Below, piece after piece: positions 51,876 through 63,719 of a DNA stretch of 64,000 nt (within the stretch, counting starts at the first letter, position 1; each line of letters begins with the position of its first letter). The notes beneath the pieces were generated by a model. That model did not search any database. It saw only the letters and a list, made by a program, of their open reading frames with translations, and had not been told where the DNA came from. Origin of the DNA: Mesorhizobium sp. GTDB lineage: Bacteria > Pseudomonadota > Alphaproteobacteria > Rhizobiales > Rhizobiaceae. The position numbers and the translations under genes are program-made. The stretch is taken from assembly GCA_004020875.1 (NCBI GenBank), contig SAPZ01000003.1, positions 358,653-422,652 of the forward strand, given 5' to 3'.

Positions 51876-52744
51876 TGGCGCAGGATCGGCCGCGTCAGGC
51901 ATGTCGGCCCGCCTTCGCAAGCGATGCATAGCGCATCCGCCTCGAAGATTTCGACCGTGCAGCCGGCGGCTTCCATCGCGGCTTTGGTCTTGGGAAAGCC
52001 GGCCACGGCAATGACCTTGGACGGGCTGGTCGGCAGCACGTTCAAGCTAAGACCGTTGGACACGGCGAACTCTTGCGGATCGCCTTCGACCAAGCGGATG
52101 CCACGCGCCTTCAGCATCTGATAGAACGGCGCCGGCAGAAGCGGTGAATAGACCAGGGCGAGGTCGTCGGCCAGGGGGCTGATCACCGACATCAGATGCA
52201 GGCACGCCTCTTCGCCCTGCCACAGCGGCAGGTCGAAGCCGTAGACGGAAATGCCGAGCGGCGTCAGGAGGTTGGCAACCTGCTGGATGCCTTCCTGATT
52301 GGTGCGAACACCGCGCCCGATCGCCAACGTGCGGGCATCCACCCATACACAGTCGCCGCCTTCGACCTGGCCGGGCGGCTCAACGCGGCCGAGTATCGGA
52401 ACACCAAGCCTTCTATATGTTTCCTCGTGCAGCGAGGGCTCTTTGGCGCGCAATGGCTTGCCCATGGACAGGATCAGCGCGCCGCGATCCGTCATCAGCG
52501 ATGGGTCATGCGTGAACACCGAATCCGCGAGACCGTCGGCCTTGTCCTCGATCCACTCGATCTCGGCGCCGGAAGCCGCCACCAGATCGGCAAGGACCGC
52601 GTGCTGCGAGGCCGCCTTCGCCGGGTCAAAACCCGGGCCATAATGCCAGGCAGCCCTGTCAGCGTCTCGCATGGCGTTGACCGCCGAACGCATCAGCACG
52701 CGCCGCAGCGGCGCCGCCATGGACTGTGATCCGAAAGCGCTCAT
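51872..52744 (-). CDS. Dimethylarginine dimethylaminohydrolase-like enzyme (guanidine-modifying superfamily)
   Basis: The 290-residue protein has the guanidine-modifying (arginine deiminase-like) pattern: FTHDPSLMTDRGALIL near residue 75, GQVEGGDCVWVDARTLAIGRGVRTN near 125 (Glu/Asp substrate contacts) and the nucleophile Cys282 in ACEGGPTCLTRP. Such enzymes convert N-methylated arginines to citrulline plus methylamine, or citrulline-type compounds. ATG 52744 or 52720 can serve as start. The gene is divergent from a polar amino-acid importer, which could bring in the substrate. The exact guanidine substrate is inferred. Confidence 0.83.
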   Translation of the reverse strand: MSAFGSQSMAAPLRRVLMRSAVNAMRDADRAAWHYGPGFDPAKAASQHAVLADLVAASGAEIEWIEDKADGLADSVFTHDPSLMTDRGALILSMGKPLRAKEPSLHEETYRRLGVPILGRVEPPGQVEGGDCVWVDARTLAIGRGVRTNQEGIQQVANLLTPLGISVYGFDLPLWQGEEACLHLMSVISPLADDLALVYSPLLPAPFYQMLKARGIRLVEGDPQEFAVSNGLSLNVLPTSPSKVIAVAGFPKTKAAMEAAGCTVEIFEADALCIACEGGPTCLTRPILRQ

Positions 52745-52770
52745 CGATGCCCTTCTAAGATGAAAAAAAG

Positions 52771-52783
52771 TGAAAAAATTTCA
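52771..52783. promoter_or_regulatory. Candidate operator upstream of the DDAH-like gene
   Basis: TGAAA-AAA-TTTCA at 52771-52783 is an AT-rich dyad 27 bp upstream of the minus-strand start 52744 in a 210-bp divergent region. It is followed by CTATTTATAC on the plus strand. TetR binding here is a guess. Confidence 0.35.
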
Positions 52784-52954
52784 TGAAAGGCTATTTATAC
52801 ACTTGCACAACAACGCCGCAAGTGCCGTAATGAGCGGGATTGACGGGCTCGCGCTGTCGGGTCCATGCTGAGGTCTGGAGCGGGCAGTACAGCGTATGTT
52901 GATTAGCCGGATGGACGTTCGACGACCTGCCTTGGACCGTATAGAGGTCGCCCG

Positions 52955-53770
52955 GTGAGCGTGGCGGACGCTGCCCCAGTCCAATCCGGCAAGGCGCAAA
53001 GCGCCGCCGCCGAAGCCATCCATGTCGAGAACTTGCACAAGAAATTCGGTCAGCTGCATGTGCTGAAGGGCGTTTCGCTGTCGGCGCGGGACGGCGAGGT
53101 GATCGCCATCATCGGCGGCTCCGGCTCCGGCAAATCGACGCTCTTGCGCTGCATCAACTGCCTGGAAAACCCGACCAGCGGCATCATCCGAGTCAATGGC
53201 GAGGAGATCAAGCTCAAGGCCGACAGCCACGGCCATACCGTTCCGGCCGACCGCCGGCAGATCGAGCGGATCCGCTCCCGGCTCGGCATGGTGTTCCAGA
53301 ATTTCAACCTGTGGAGCCACATGACGCTGATCGAGAACGTCATCGAGGTTCCGGTGCATGTGCTCGGCGTCAAGCGCGACGAAGCGATCGCCCAGGCCGA
53401 GAAATTGCTTGCCCGCGTCGGGCTGGCGGAGAAGCGCGACGTCTATCCGGCCTTCCTGTCCGGCGGCCAGCAGCAGCGCGCCGCTATCGCCCGGGCGCTG
53501 GCGATCAATCCCCGCGTCATGCTGTTCGACGAGCCGACGTCGGCTCTCGATCCGGAACTGGTCGGCGAGGTGCTGAAAGTGATCGGCGACCTGGCGCGCG
53601 AGGGGCGCACCATGGTGCTGGTGACGCATGAAATGAAGTTCGCCCGCGAGGTCGCGACGCATGTCGTCTACCTCTACAACGGGCTGGTCGAGGAGGAGGG
53701 TCCGCCAGAGCAATTGTTCGGCGCCCCCAAATCCGAAAGGCTCAAACAATTCCTCCGCAATGTCGGCTAG
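52955..53770 (+). CDS. Polar amino-acid ABC transporter ATPase (HisP/OccP type)
   Basis: The 271-residue ATPase starts at GTG 52955. After a 25-residue non-conserved lead it has IIGGSGSGKSTLLRCINCLE (Walker A), RSRLGMVFQNFNLWSHMTLIENVIEVPVHVLG, LSGGQQQRAAIARAL, Walker B VMLFDEPTSALDPELVGEVL and the switch VTHEMKFAREV. The pattern is of arginine/histidine/octopine importers. Binding-protein and permease genes follow on the same strand, so this is the first gene of that operon. Confidence 0.92.
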   Translation: MSVADAAPVQSGKAQSAAAEAIHVENLHKKFGQLHVLKGVSLSARDGEVIAIIGGSGSGKSTLLRCINCLENPTSGIIRVNGEEIKLKADSHGHTVPADRRQIERIRSRLGMVFQNFNLWSHMTLIENVIEVPVHVLGVKRDEAIAQAEKLLARVGLAEKRDVYPAFLSGGQQQRAAIARALAINPRVMLFDEPTSALDPELVGEVLKVIGDLAREGRTMVLVTHEMKFAREVATHVVYLYNGLVEEEGPPEQLFGAPKSERLKQFLRNVG

Positions 53771-53826
53771 GAGCCGGCATCAAGCGGGGCGAAAACCGGG
53801 AACGACAACAAACTGGGAGTCCTAAC

Positions 53827-54624
53827 ATGAAGACTGTTCTCAAGACATTCGCGGCAGCGCTGCTTCTCGGCGTCGCGGCGATGGGGGGCGTGGCCAAGGC
53901 CGAGCAGGTCAAGATCGGCGTCGCCGCCGAGCCCTACCCGCCTTTCACCTCGCCCGACGCCAGCGGCAAATGGGTGGGCTGGGAGATCGATTTCGTCAAC
54001 GCCGTCTGCGCCGAAGAGAAGCTCGACTGCGTGATCACGCCGGTTGCCTGGGACGGCATCATCCCGGCGCTGACCACCAAGAAGATCGACGCCATCGTCT
54101 CCTCGATGTCGATCACCGACGAGCGCAAGAAGACGATCGACTTCTCGGACAAGTACTACAACACCCCGACCGCAATCATCGGGCCGAAGGACCAGAAATT
54201 CGGCGCCACGCCTGACGATCTCAAGGGCAAGGTGATCGGCGTCCAGGTGTCGACTGTGCATGCGGTCTATGCCAAGAAGCATTTCACCGGCGCGCAGGAG
54301 ATCAAGGAATACCAGACGCAGGACGAAGCCAACAACGATCTGGCCGCCGGCCGTATCGACGCGGTGCAGGCCGACTCGATTGCGCTCGGCGAATTCCTGA
54401 AATCCGACCAGGGCAAGGCCTGCTGCGACCTGAAGGGCATGGTGGCCCCGGACGACGAAGTGCTTGGACCGGGCGTCGGCGCCGGCATCCGCAAGGAAGA
54501 CACCGCGCTCAAGGAAAAGTTCAACGCCGGCATCAAGGCGATCCGCGCCAACGGCAAATATGACGAGATCTCAAAGAAGTATTTCGACTTCGACATCTAT
54601 GGCGGCACCCCGCAGTCGAACTGA
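53827..54624 (+). CDS. Polar amino-acid periplasmic binding protein (arginine/ornithine/octopine type)
   Basis: The 265-residue protein has a signal peptide (MKTVLKTFAAALLLGVAAMGGVAKA) and the family-3 solute-binding fold: IGVAAEPYPPFTSPDASGKWVGWEIDFV, MSITDERKKTIDFSDKYYNTP (the Arg/Asp substrate contacts) and VIGVQVSTVHAVYA. The start is ATG 53827. Binding of a basic amino acid or derivative fits the neighbouring arginine enzymes. A hairpin follows the stop. Confidence 0.9.
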   Translation: MKTVLKTFAAALLLGVAAMGGVAKAEQVKIGVAAEPYPPFTSPDASGKWVGWEIDFVNAVCAEEKLDCVITPVAWDGIIPALTTKKIDAIVSSMSITDERKKTIDFSDKYYNTPTAIIGPKDQKFGATPDDLKGKVIGVQVSTVHAVYAKKHFTGAQEIKEYQTQDEANNDLAAGRIDAVQADSIALGEFLKSDQGKACCDLKGMVAPDDEVLGPGVGAGIRKEDTALKEKFNAGIKAIRANGKYDEISKKYFDFDIYGGTPQSN

Positions 54625-54644
54625 ACCCTCTAGCAAATGAGTGA

Positions 54645-54668
54645 GGGCATGGCGCACACGCCATGCCC
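54645..54668. repeat. Stem-loop between binding-protein and permease genes
   Basis: GGGCATGGCG-CACA-CGCCATGCCC is a perfect 10-bp stem 20 bp after the binding-protein stop. No T-run follows. It is likely to shield the binding-protein mRNA end or limit read-through into the permeases. Confidence 0.75.
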
Positions 54669-54792
54669 AATCCTTGCCACGCACGCCTGCCGCTGACCTT
54701 GGCTTCAGTGGCTCGCCAGCTATCCGGGGGCGAAGCTGATCGACGCCTTTCTTCCGGCCTCCGCGGCCGGCATCATCGAACTCCTGTCGCCG

Positions 54793-55485
54793 GTGGCGCC
54801 CGGCTGGGGCGGCACGCTGCTGGTTGGCCTGCTGCATTCGCTCGAGATCGCCATCGGCGCCACCTGCCTTGGCCTGCTGATCGGTACCGCCGGCGCCTTC
54901 GGCAAGCTCTATGGCGGCCCGGTGACGCGCGATCTGCTCGCGGTCTACACCACCGTGGTCCGCGCGGTGCCGGAACTGGTGCTGATCCTGCTGCTCTATT
55001 ATGCCGGCACCGACCTCATCAACCAGGTGCTGGCGGCGATGGGCTATAGCCGTGTCGACATCAGCGGGCTGGCGGCCGGCATTTTCGTGCTGGGTTTCGT
55101 CCAGGGCGCCTACTCCACCGAGGTCATCCGCGGTGCCATCCTCGCTATCCCGCAAGGCCAGATCGAGGCCGCACGCGCCTATGGCATGCCACCCGGCCTT
55201 ATGCTGCGGCGCATAACCATGCCGGCAATGCTGCCCTTCGCGATCCCCGGCCTTGCCAATCTGTGGCTCATCGCCACCAAGGACACCGCGCTGCTTGCCG
55301 TGGTGGGCTTCTTCGAACTGACGCTGGCGACGCGCCAGGCGGCCGGCGTCACCAAGGCTTATCTGCTCTTCTACGTCGCAGCCGGTGTGCTTTACCTCGC
55401 GGTGACACTCTTCTCCAACCTGATCATCGGCCGCGTCGAGGCCTGGTCGCGGCGCGGCATGCCTTCCGTCAAGGAGGCGCGCTGA
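54793..55485 (+). CDS. Polar amino-acid ABC permease (HisQ/OccQ type)
   Basis: The permease has a His/Glu/Gln-type layout: HSLEIAIGATCLGLLIGTAGA, VYTTVVRAVPELVLILLLYYAG near residue 55, and the EAA loop IEAARAYGMPPGLMLRRITMP near 118. GTG 54793 is the only standard start codon in the frame and gives 230 residues, but it has no good ribosome site. The frame is open back to 54697, so the true N-terminus could be longer if CTG (54736) is used. Confidence 0.82.
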   Translation: MAPGWGGTLLVGLLHSLEIAIGATCLGLLIGTAGAFGKLYGGPVTRDLLAVYTTVVRAVPELVLILLLYYAGTDLINQVLAAMGYSRVDISGLAAGIFVLGFVQGAYSTEVIRGAILAIPQGQIEAARAYGMPPGLMLRRITMPAMLPFAIPGLANLWLIATKDTALLAVVGFFELTLATRQAAGVTKAYLLFYVAAGVLYLAVTLFSNLIIGRVEAWSRRGMPSVKEAR

Positions 55486-56294
55486 TGTCGGCCGAAGCCA
55501 CCGCGATCGACATGGCGGCGCGCGCCTCGATCTGGCTCAAGCCGCATCGCATCGTGCTCATCCTGGTCGCCTTGGCGCTGGTCCTCTGCGCGGCCTTCTT
55601 CATGCGCTGGGACTGGCTGCCGCAATATTGGGAAATGGGCCTGATGGGCATATGGCGGGCGCTCTGGATCCTGGCCGTCACCTGCGCGCTGGGCTTTGCG
55701 CTTGCGGTGCCGCTCGGGCTCGCCCAGGCCGGCGGACCGATCTGGTTCTCGGCACCGGCCAAGGTCTTCTGCACCATCATCCGCGGAACGCCGCTGCTCC
55801 TGCAGCTCTGGCTGCTCTATTACGGACTCGGCTCGATCTTCCCGCAATATCCGTGGATCCGCGAATCGTGGCTCTGGCCGTATCTCAGGCAGGCCTGGCC
55901 CTATGCCGTGGTGGCGCTGACCTTCTCCTTCGCCGGCTACGAGGGCGAAGTTATGCGCGGCGCCTTTGCCGGCGTGCCGCGCGGACAGCTGGAGGCCGCC
56001 CGCGCCTTCGGCATGAGCCGCTGGAAGATCTTCCGCCGCATCTGGCTGCCGCAGGCCTTCTATCGGGCGCTGCCGACCTTGACCGGCGAGACCGTGCTGC
56101 AGCTGAAGTCGACACCGCTGGTGGCGACGATCAGCGTCATCGACATCTTCGCTGTCTCGTCCAAGGTGCGCCAGGACACCTACCTGACTTATGAGCCTTT
56201 GCTGCTTCTGGCGCTGATCTATATGACGATCACCGGCATTCTCGTCTTCGTGTTCAGCCGGATCGAGGCGCGGATTCCGGTGAAGATCGGATAG
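55485..56294 (+). CDS. Polar amino-acid ABC permease (HisM/OccM type)
   Basis: The 269-residue permease starts at ATG 55485, overlapping the previous stop (TGATG), with AAGGAGG 7 bases upstream. It has VTCALGFALAVPLGLAQAG, FCTIIRGTPLLLQLWLLYYGLG and the EAA loop LEAARAFGMSRWKIFRRIWLPQAF. It forms a heterodimer with the upstream permease. Tandem 8-bp repeats begin at its stop codon. Confidence 0.92.
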   Translation: MSAEATAIDMAARASIWLKPHRIVLILVALALVLCAAFFMRWDWLPQYWEMGLMGIWRALWILAVTCALGFALAVPLGLAQAGGPIWFSAPAKVFCTIIRGTPLLLQLWLLYYGLGSIFPQYPWIRESWLWPYLRQAWPYAVVALTFSFAGYEGEVMRGAFAGVPRGQLEAARAFGMSRWKIFRRIWLPQAFYRALPTLTGETVLQLKSTPLVATISVIDIFAVSSKVRQDTYLTYEPLLLLALIYMTITGILVFVFSRIEARIPVKIG

Positions 56295-56412
56295 TAGGGG
56301 AGTAGGGGAGTAGGGGAGTGTCCAGCTCGATGCGCATTCACATTTCCATGCCCATTCGCTATTCGCTCCATAATTTCCCCCTACTCCCCTACTTCCTTAT
56401 TCCCCTACTCCC
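56294..56412. repeat. Tandem 8-bp repeat with inverted counterpart
   Basis: Three copies of GTAGGGGA (56294-56317) face an inverted set of four units, one degenerate (TCCTTATT), at 56377-56412. The arms are about 58 bases apart and can pair over some 24 bases, forming a long hairpin between the importer and the Ldh-family gene. The minus strand of the right arm has at least four G-runs of three or more. Confidence 0.8.
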
Positions 56413-56426
56413 TCAGGACAGCCACC

Positions 56427-57428
56427 ATGCAACTCACTCTCGAGCAGGCAACAGGCCTATGTAGGATGGCGGCACTAGGCGCCGGCGCCAATGAGGAGGC
56501 GGCGCAGTCGCTGACCGCTTCCACCATCGCGGCCGAGGCCGAAGGCCTGTCGACGGTCGGATTGTCGCATTTTATCGATTATCTGGAGGCGCTCGAAGCC
56601 GGCCGCATTGACGGCAATGCCGATCCGGCAATCACCAGGCCGGCGCTCGCCGTCTATCTTTCGGATGCGCGCGGCGGGCTTGCCCATACCGGCTTCGACC
56701 GGACGATTGACGACCTGGTCAAGGCGGCAAGATTGTTCGGCGTGTCGATCTTCTCGCAGAAGAACGCCTATACATGCGGCGCGCTCGGCTATTTCACCGG
56801 GCGGCTGGCTGAGCAGGGGCTGGTGTCCTTCGCCGCCACCAACGGGCCGGCCCTGCTTGCAGGCTCTGGCTCGGTCAAGCCGGTCTATTGCACCAACCCT
56901 ATGTCCTTCGCCTCGCCTGCCGCCGACGGGCCGCCGCTGGTCATCGACCAGTCGTCGAGCGCTACCGCCTTCGTCAACATCCGCAAGGCGGCCGAGGACG
57001 GCAAGAATATCCCCGAAGGCTGGGCGCTTGATGCCAGCGGCAACCCCACCACCGACCCGGCAGCGGCGATGAAGGGCGCGATGCTTGCCTTCGGCGGCCA
57101 GCGCGGCGCCAACATCGCCTTGATGGTCGAGGTGCTGGCCGCCGGTATTTCCGGCGCCAACTGGTCGCTCGATGCGCCCTCATTCACCGGTGGCAAAGAC
57201 AGCCCCGGCACAGGCCTCTTCGTTCTCGCCATCGAGCCCAAGCTGCTCGATCCGGAATTCGAGCAGCGCATGAGGGACCAGCTCGACCGGCTGCGGCGGC
57301 GCTATGGCGTGCATATTCCCGGTCGCTCGCGCGCCGAGGCCGCGGAGAAGGCAAAGGCGCGCGGCATCACCACGTCCAGGGCGGTGGTGCAGCGCATTTC
57401 GGAATTCGCCGAGCGTTATTCGGCCTGA
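56427..57428 (+). CDS. Ldh-family (malate/L-sulfolactate/ureidoglycolate type) oxidoreductase
   Basis: The 333-residue protein belongs to the non-Rossmann malate/L-lactate dehydrogenase family: LSTVGLSHFIDYLEALEAGRI, the KNAYTCGALGYFTGRLAEQG region near residue 110, ATNGPAL and CTNPMSFASPA (cofactor site), and IPGRSRAEAAEKAKARG near the end. Members include Delta1-piperideine-2-carboxylate/pyrroline-2-carboxylate reductases as well as dehydrogenases of hydroxy acids. The former role fits the arginine/lysine-type setting. It is the last gene of this plus-strand set, after the long hairpin. Confidence 0.85.
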   Translation: MQLTLEQATGLCRMAALGAGANEEAAQSLTASTIAAEAEGLSTVGLSHFIDYLEALEAGRIDGNADPAITRPALAVYLSDARGGLAHTGFDRTIDDLVKAARLFGVSIFSQKNAYTCGALGYFTGRLAEQGLVSFAATNGPALLAGSGSVKPVYCTNPMSFASPAADGPPLVIDQSSSATAFVNIRKAAEDGKNIPEGWALDASGNPTTDPAAAMKGAMLAFGGQRGANIALMVEVLAAGISGANWSLDAPSFTGGKDSPGTGLFVLAIEPKLLDPEFEQRMRDQLDRLRRRYGVHIPGRSRAEAAEKAKARGITTSRAVVQRISEFAERYSA

Positions 57429-57641
57429 TTTTTCCGGTGCGAATGAACCTTTTCCCGGCCTGACAGCACCCCCATCCGGCATCCCACGCCGCGAACCGGC
57501 TGGTTGGCTTCGTCCGGCTCGCGGCTGGCGGTGCGCCGCGCCGGGCGTTCAGGGCGGGGCGGGCGTGCTTGCTTCACGCCAGCTTGATACCGTCTCAGTC
57601 AGGCCGCCTCGTCGGGCCCTGTTTCGACGTGGACTGCCCGT

Positions 57642-57664
57642 AAAACCCCGCTTCAGCGGGTTTT
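57642..57664. terminator. Probable Rho-independent terminator
   Basis: AAAACCCCGCT-TC-AGCGGGTTTT forms a stem of about 10 bp with T-run on the plus strand (and A-run ahead), within the 374-base gap 57429-57802 after the Ldh-family gene. The rest of this gap is GC-rich with no gene that I can support. Confidence 0.75.
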
Positions 57665-57802
57665 CCGTTTTCTTCAAACGCGGCGGAGCGGCATTCTGGG
57701 CAAGTGCAAGATCATGGCAGTGGCGACCTCCGGTCGCTCTTTGCCTTTGGCGAGAAACGGATTATGAAACGGCTTCAGCCAAGCATTCGCGCGGAGCCAG
57801 TC

Positions 57803-58786
57803 ATGACCGAAATCCTGCAGACCCCCAAGCTCGTCGTCGTTTTCGGCGGCTCGGGCTTCGTTGGTCGCCATGTCGTGCGTGCGCTTGCCAAGCGCGGCTA
57901 TCGCATCCGGGTCGCCTGCCGACGGCCCGACCTTGCCGGCCACGTGCAGCCGCTCGGCAATGTCGGTCAGATCCAGCCCGTGCAGGCCAATGTGCGCGTG
58001 CGCTGGTCGGTCGACCGCGCCGTTCAGGGCGCAGACCACGTCGTCAACCTCGTCGCGATCCTGCATGAGACCGGCCGCCAGAAATTCGGCGCCGTGCACG
58101 ATTTCGGCGCGCGCGCCGTCGCCGAGGCCGCACGCTCGGTCGGCGCCGGCCTCACCCACATCTCGGCGCTCGGAGCCGATCCGAATTCCCCGTCCAGCTA
58201 CGCCCGCACCAAGGCGCTCGGCGAAAGGGCGGTGTTCAATACGATTGCGGACGCCGTCATCTTCCGCCCCTCGATCAATTTTGGCCCGGAGGACTCCTTC
58301 TTCAACCGCTTCGCCAACATGGCGCGCTACTCTCCGGTGCTGCCACTGATCGGCGGCGGACAGAATAAGCTGCAGCCAGTCTATGTCGGCGACGTCGCCG
58401 AAGCGGTGGCGCGCTCGGTCGACGGCAATGTCAAGGGCGGCCAGGTCTATGAGCTCGGCGGCCCGCAGGTGCTGACCTTCAAGGAATGCATGGAAGAGCT
58501 GCTGACGGTCATCGAGCGCCGCCGCCTCCTGGTGCCGGTGCCGTGGTGGGTGGCGAACATCCAGGCCTCGATCCTCCAGCTGCTGCCCAATCCGCTCCTG
58601 ACCAAGGATCAGGTGCTGCAGCTGCGCGAGCACAATGTGGTCTCAGACGAAGCCGCCAAGGCCGCCAGGACTCTTGCGGGGCTAGGGATCCAGCCGCAGG
58701 CGATCGCCACCATCCTGCCCAGCTATCTCTGGCGCTTCCGCGCCGCAGGCCAGTTCCAGCAGCGCCGGCCGATCGCCGATCGTTAG
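57803..58786 (+). CDS. Complex I NDUFA9-subunit-like NAD(P)-binding protein (atypical SDR)
   Basis: The 327-residue protein starts at ATG 57803 (MTEILQTPKLVVV), with GGAG 8 bases upstream. An earlier in-frame ATG at 57764 is possible. It has the extended-SDR nucleotide loop VFGGSGFVGRHVVRALAKRG, ISALGADPNSPSSYARTKALGE in place of the usual YxxxK motif, and RPSINFGPEDSFFNRFANMAR. This matches alphaproteobacterial homologues of the mitochondrial NDUFA9 accessory subunit, which may help complex I or quinone-related metabolism. It is convergent with the P450 gene (8-base gap). Confidence 0.87.
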   Translation: MTEILQTPKLVVVFGGSGFVGRHVVRALAKRGYRIRVACRRPDLAGHVQPLGNVGQIQPVQANVRVRWSVDRAVQGADHVVNLVAILHETGRQKFGAVHDFGARAVAEAARSVGAGLTHISALGADPNSPSSYARTKALGERAVFNTIADAVIFRPSINFGPEDSFFNRFANMARYSPVLPLIGGGQNKLQPVYVGDVAEAVARSVDGNVKGGQVYELGGPQVLTFKECMEELLTVIERRRLLVPVPWWVANIQASILQLLPNPLLTKDQVLQLREHNVVSDEAAKAARTLAGLGIQPQAIATILPSYLWRFRAAGQFQQRRPIADR

Positions 58787-58794
58787 AAATCGGC

Positions 58795-60165
58795 CTACGT
58801 CCGCCGGGAGACCTGCATCGGCAGGCCTCCCTGCGGTTGCGTGGTCAGCTTCTGCACCGGCCACGGCCGCGTCTCGGCCGTCACATCAAAGCGGAATCGC
58901 GACAACAGGATCGCCAGCGCGACGATCGCTTCCTGCATGGCGAAGCTGGCGCCGATGCAGACACGCGGGCCGGCGCCGAAGGGCAGGTACTGGAAGCGAT
59001 CGATCTTGTCGCGGTTTTCCGGATGGAAACGCTCCGGCATGAAGGCGTTCGGCCTGTCCCAGAGTTTTCTGTGGCGGTGCACGACCCAAGGCATCACCAG
59101 CACGGCGGCGTATTTCGGAATATAGAGGCCGCTCCAGGTCTCCGGCTCGATCGGCTCACGGTTGATGGAGGGCGCCGGCGGATAGAGCCTGAGCGCCTCC
59201 TCGAAGGCCGCGCGGGTGAAGGGCATGGCGTCCAGCCACTTGGTTGGATCGGGCTCGCGCGCCAGCACGGCGTCGATCTCCTGCTCGACCTTGTCGCGCT
59301 CCCAAGGTGCTTCGGCCAGGCAATAGATGGTCCAGCCCAGCGCCCGCGCCGTCGTCTCGTGGCCGGCGCCGATGAAGGTGATGATGTTGTCCTCGACTTC
59401 GGCGCGGGTCAGCCCCTCCGGTCCTTCGGCGCGCAGCAGCAGCGTGAGAAAGTCCTGCGGCACCCCGCCCGGATCCCGCTTCATCCGCTCCTCGCGCATC
59501 CTCACCGTACCGGCGACGATGTCGCGGAAATAGGCCATGGTCTTGCGGCCGCGGATGCGGGTAAGGCGCGGCAGCCATTCCGGCGCGCGCAACAGGTCGA
59601 GCGGGTCGACGCGGCCCATGGTCTCGAACAGGCGATCGATCTCCTTGGCGAAGCTGCCCGGCTCGCCAGCGATCTCGCCGGAAAACAGGGTCTCCGCCAG
59701 GATGTCATAGGTGAGCAGCGTCATGTCATGCGCGACATCGGTCGTGCCGCCTGCTTCATAGCGGGTGACGAATTCCAGCGTGCGCTTCAGCATCGGCCCG
59801 GCGAAGCCGAAGATGTGGCGCGGCGTGAAAACCGGCGCAATTGCCTTGCGCGAGCGCTTCCAGACCTCGCCCTCGGCAGTCAGCAGTCCGTCGCGCAGGA
59901 TCGGCCGCAGGATCAGCTGGCGTACGGTCGCCATCTTGTAGTTCCTGGCGTTGTCGATCAGCACGTGGCGGATGAGGCCGGGATCGTTGGCGACGATCAG
60001 ATGTCCGCCGACACCATTCGCCGAAATCCAGGGTTCGTTGTAGGTGTGCTCGCCCCACAATTCGAGCGGGTTGCGGTAGACGATGCGCATCATCTCCAGC
60101 GTCGAAGGCGGCTCAGTGCGTGGCTTCGGCGCCGGCGGCACGAAGGGGGCGGGCTTGGTGTCCAT
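58795..60165 (-). CDS. Cytochrome P450
   Basis: A 456-residue soluble P450. Key features are the I-helix oxygen-activation motif AGHETT (267-272), ExxR at E323-R326 (EEALR), the PERF-type motif MPERFHPE near 376, and the heme Cys403 in PFGAGPRVCIGASFAMQE. The N-terminus is Pro-rich without a membrane anchor. The substrate is unknown and no ferredoxin or reductase gene sits beside it, although an FMN reductase is divergent 150 bases away. The protein is full-length. Confidence 0.93.
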   Translation of the reverse strand: MDTKPAPFVPPAPKPRTEPPSTLEMMRIVYRNPLELWGEHTYNEPWISANGVGGHLIVANDPGLIRHVLIDNARNYKMATVRQLILRPILRDGLLTAEGEVWKRSRKAIAPVFTPRHIFGFAGPMLKRTLEFVTRYEAGGTTDVAHDMTLLTYDILAETLFSGEIAGEPGSFAKEIDRLFETMGRVDPLDLLRAPEWLPRLTRIRGRKTMAYFRDIVAGTVRMREERMKRDPGGVPQDFLTLLLRAEGPEGLTRAEVEDNIITFIGAGHETTARALGWTIYCLAEAPWERDKVEQEIDAVLAREPDPTKWLDAMPFTRAAFEEALRLYPPAPSINREPIEPETWSGLYIPKYAAVLVMPWVVHRHRKLWDRPNAFMPERFHPENRDKIDRFQYLPFGAGPRVCIGASFAMQEAIVALAILLSRFRFDVTAETRPWPVQKLTTQPQGGLPMQVSRRT

Positions 60166-60315
60166 GGAGATGCTCCGCTGTCATCGCCAATGTAGTGCCC
60201 GGCAAAGCCGGCGTCCATGTGACCGGACGGCAGCACACCATCAGCGACATCGCCGGAACGTGACCGCATCGGCCAATAACTGCTTGTTGTCGGCGGCAGC
60301 CTGCGTTAGTCACCA

Positions 60316-63629
<3,314 letters not shown>

Positions 63630-63653
63630 GTGCAAGTCACACATTCAAAGAAG

Positions 63654-63703
63654 AAAGGCCCGGCGTCTGCCGGGGGCGGCGTCTGCCGGGCCTTTCTCTT
63701 TTG
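63654..63703. terminator. Rho-independent terminator between gyrB and pntB
   Basis: AAAGGCCCGGC at 63654-63664 pairs perfectly with GCCGGGCCTTT at 63685-63695 across a 20-base GC-rich loop, followed by CTCTTTT. It can serve both convergent genes. Confidence 0.85.
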
Positions 63704-63719
63704 ACGCCTTCAATCAGGC

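Noticed and set aside
56294-56412. CRISPR array
   Set aside because: The units are 8 bp in immediate tandem without spacers, and no cas genes are present.
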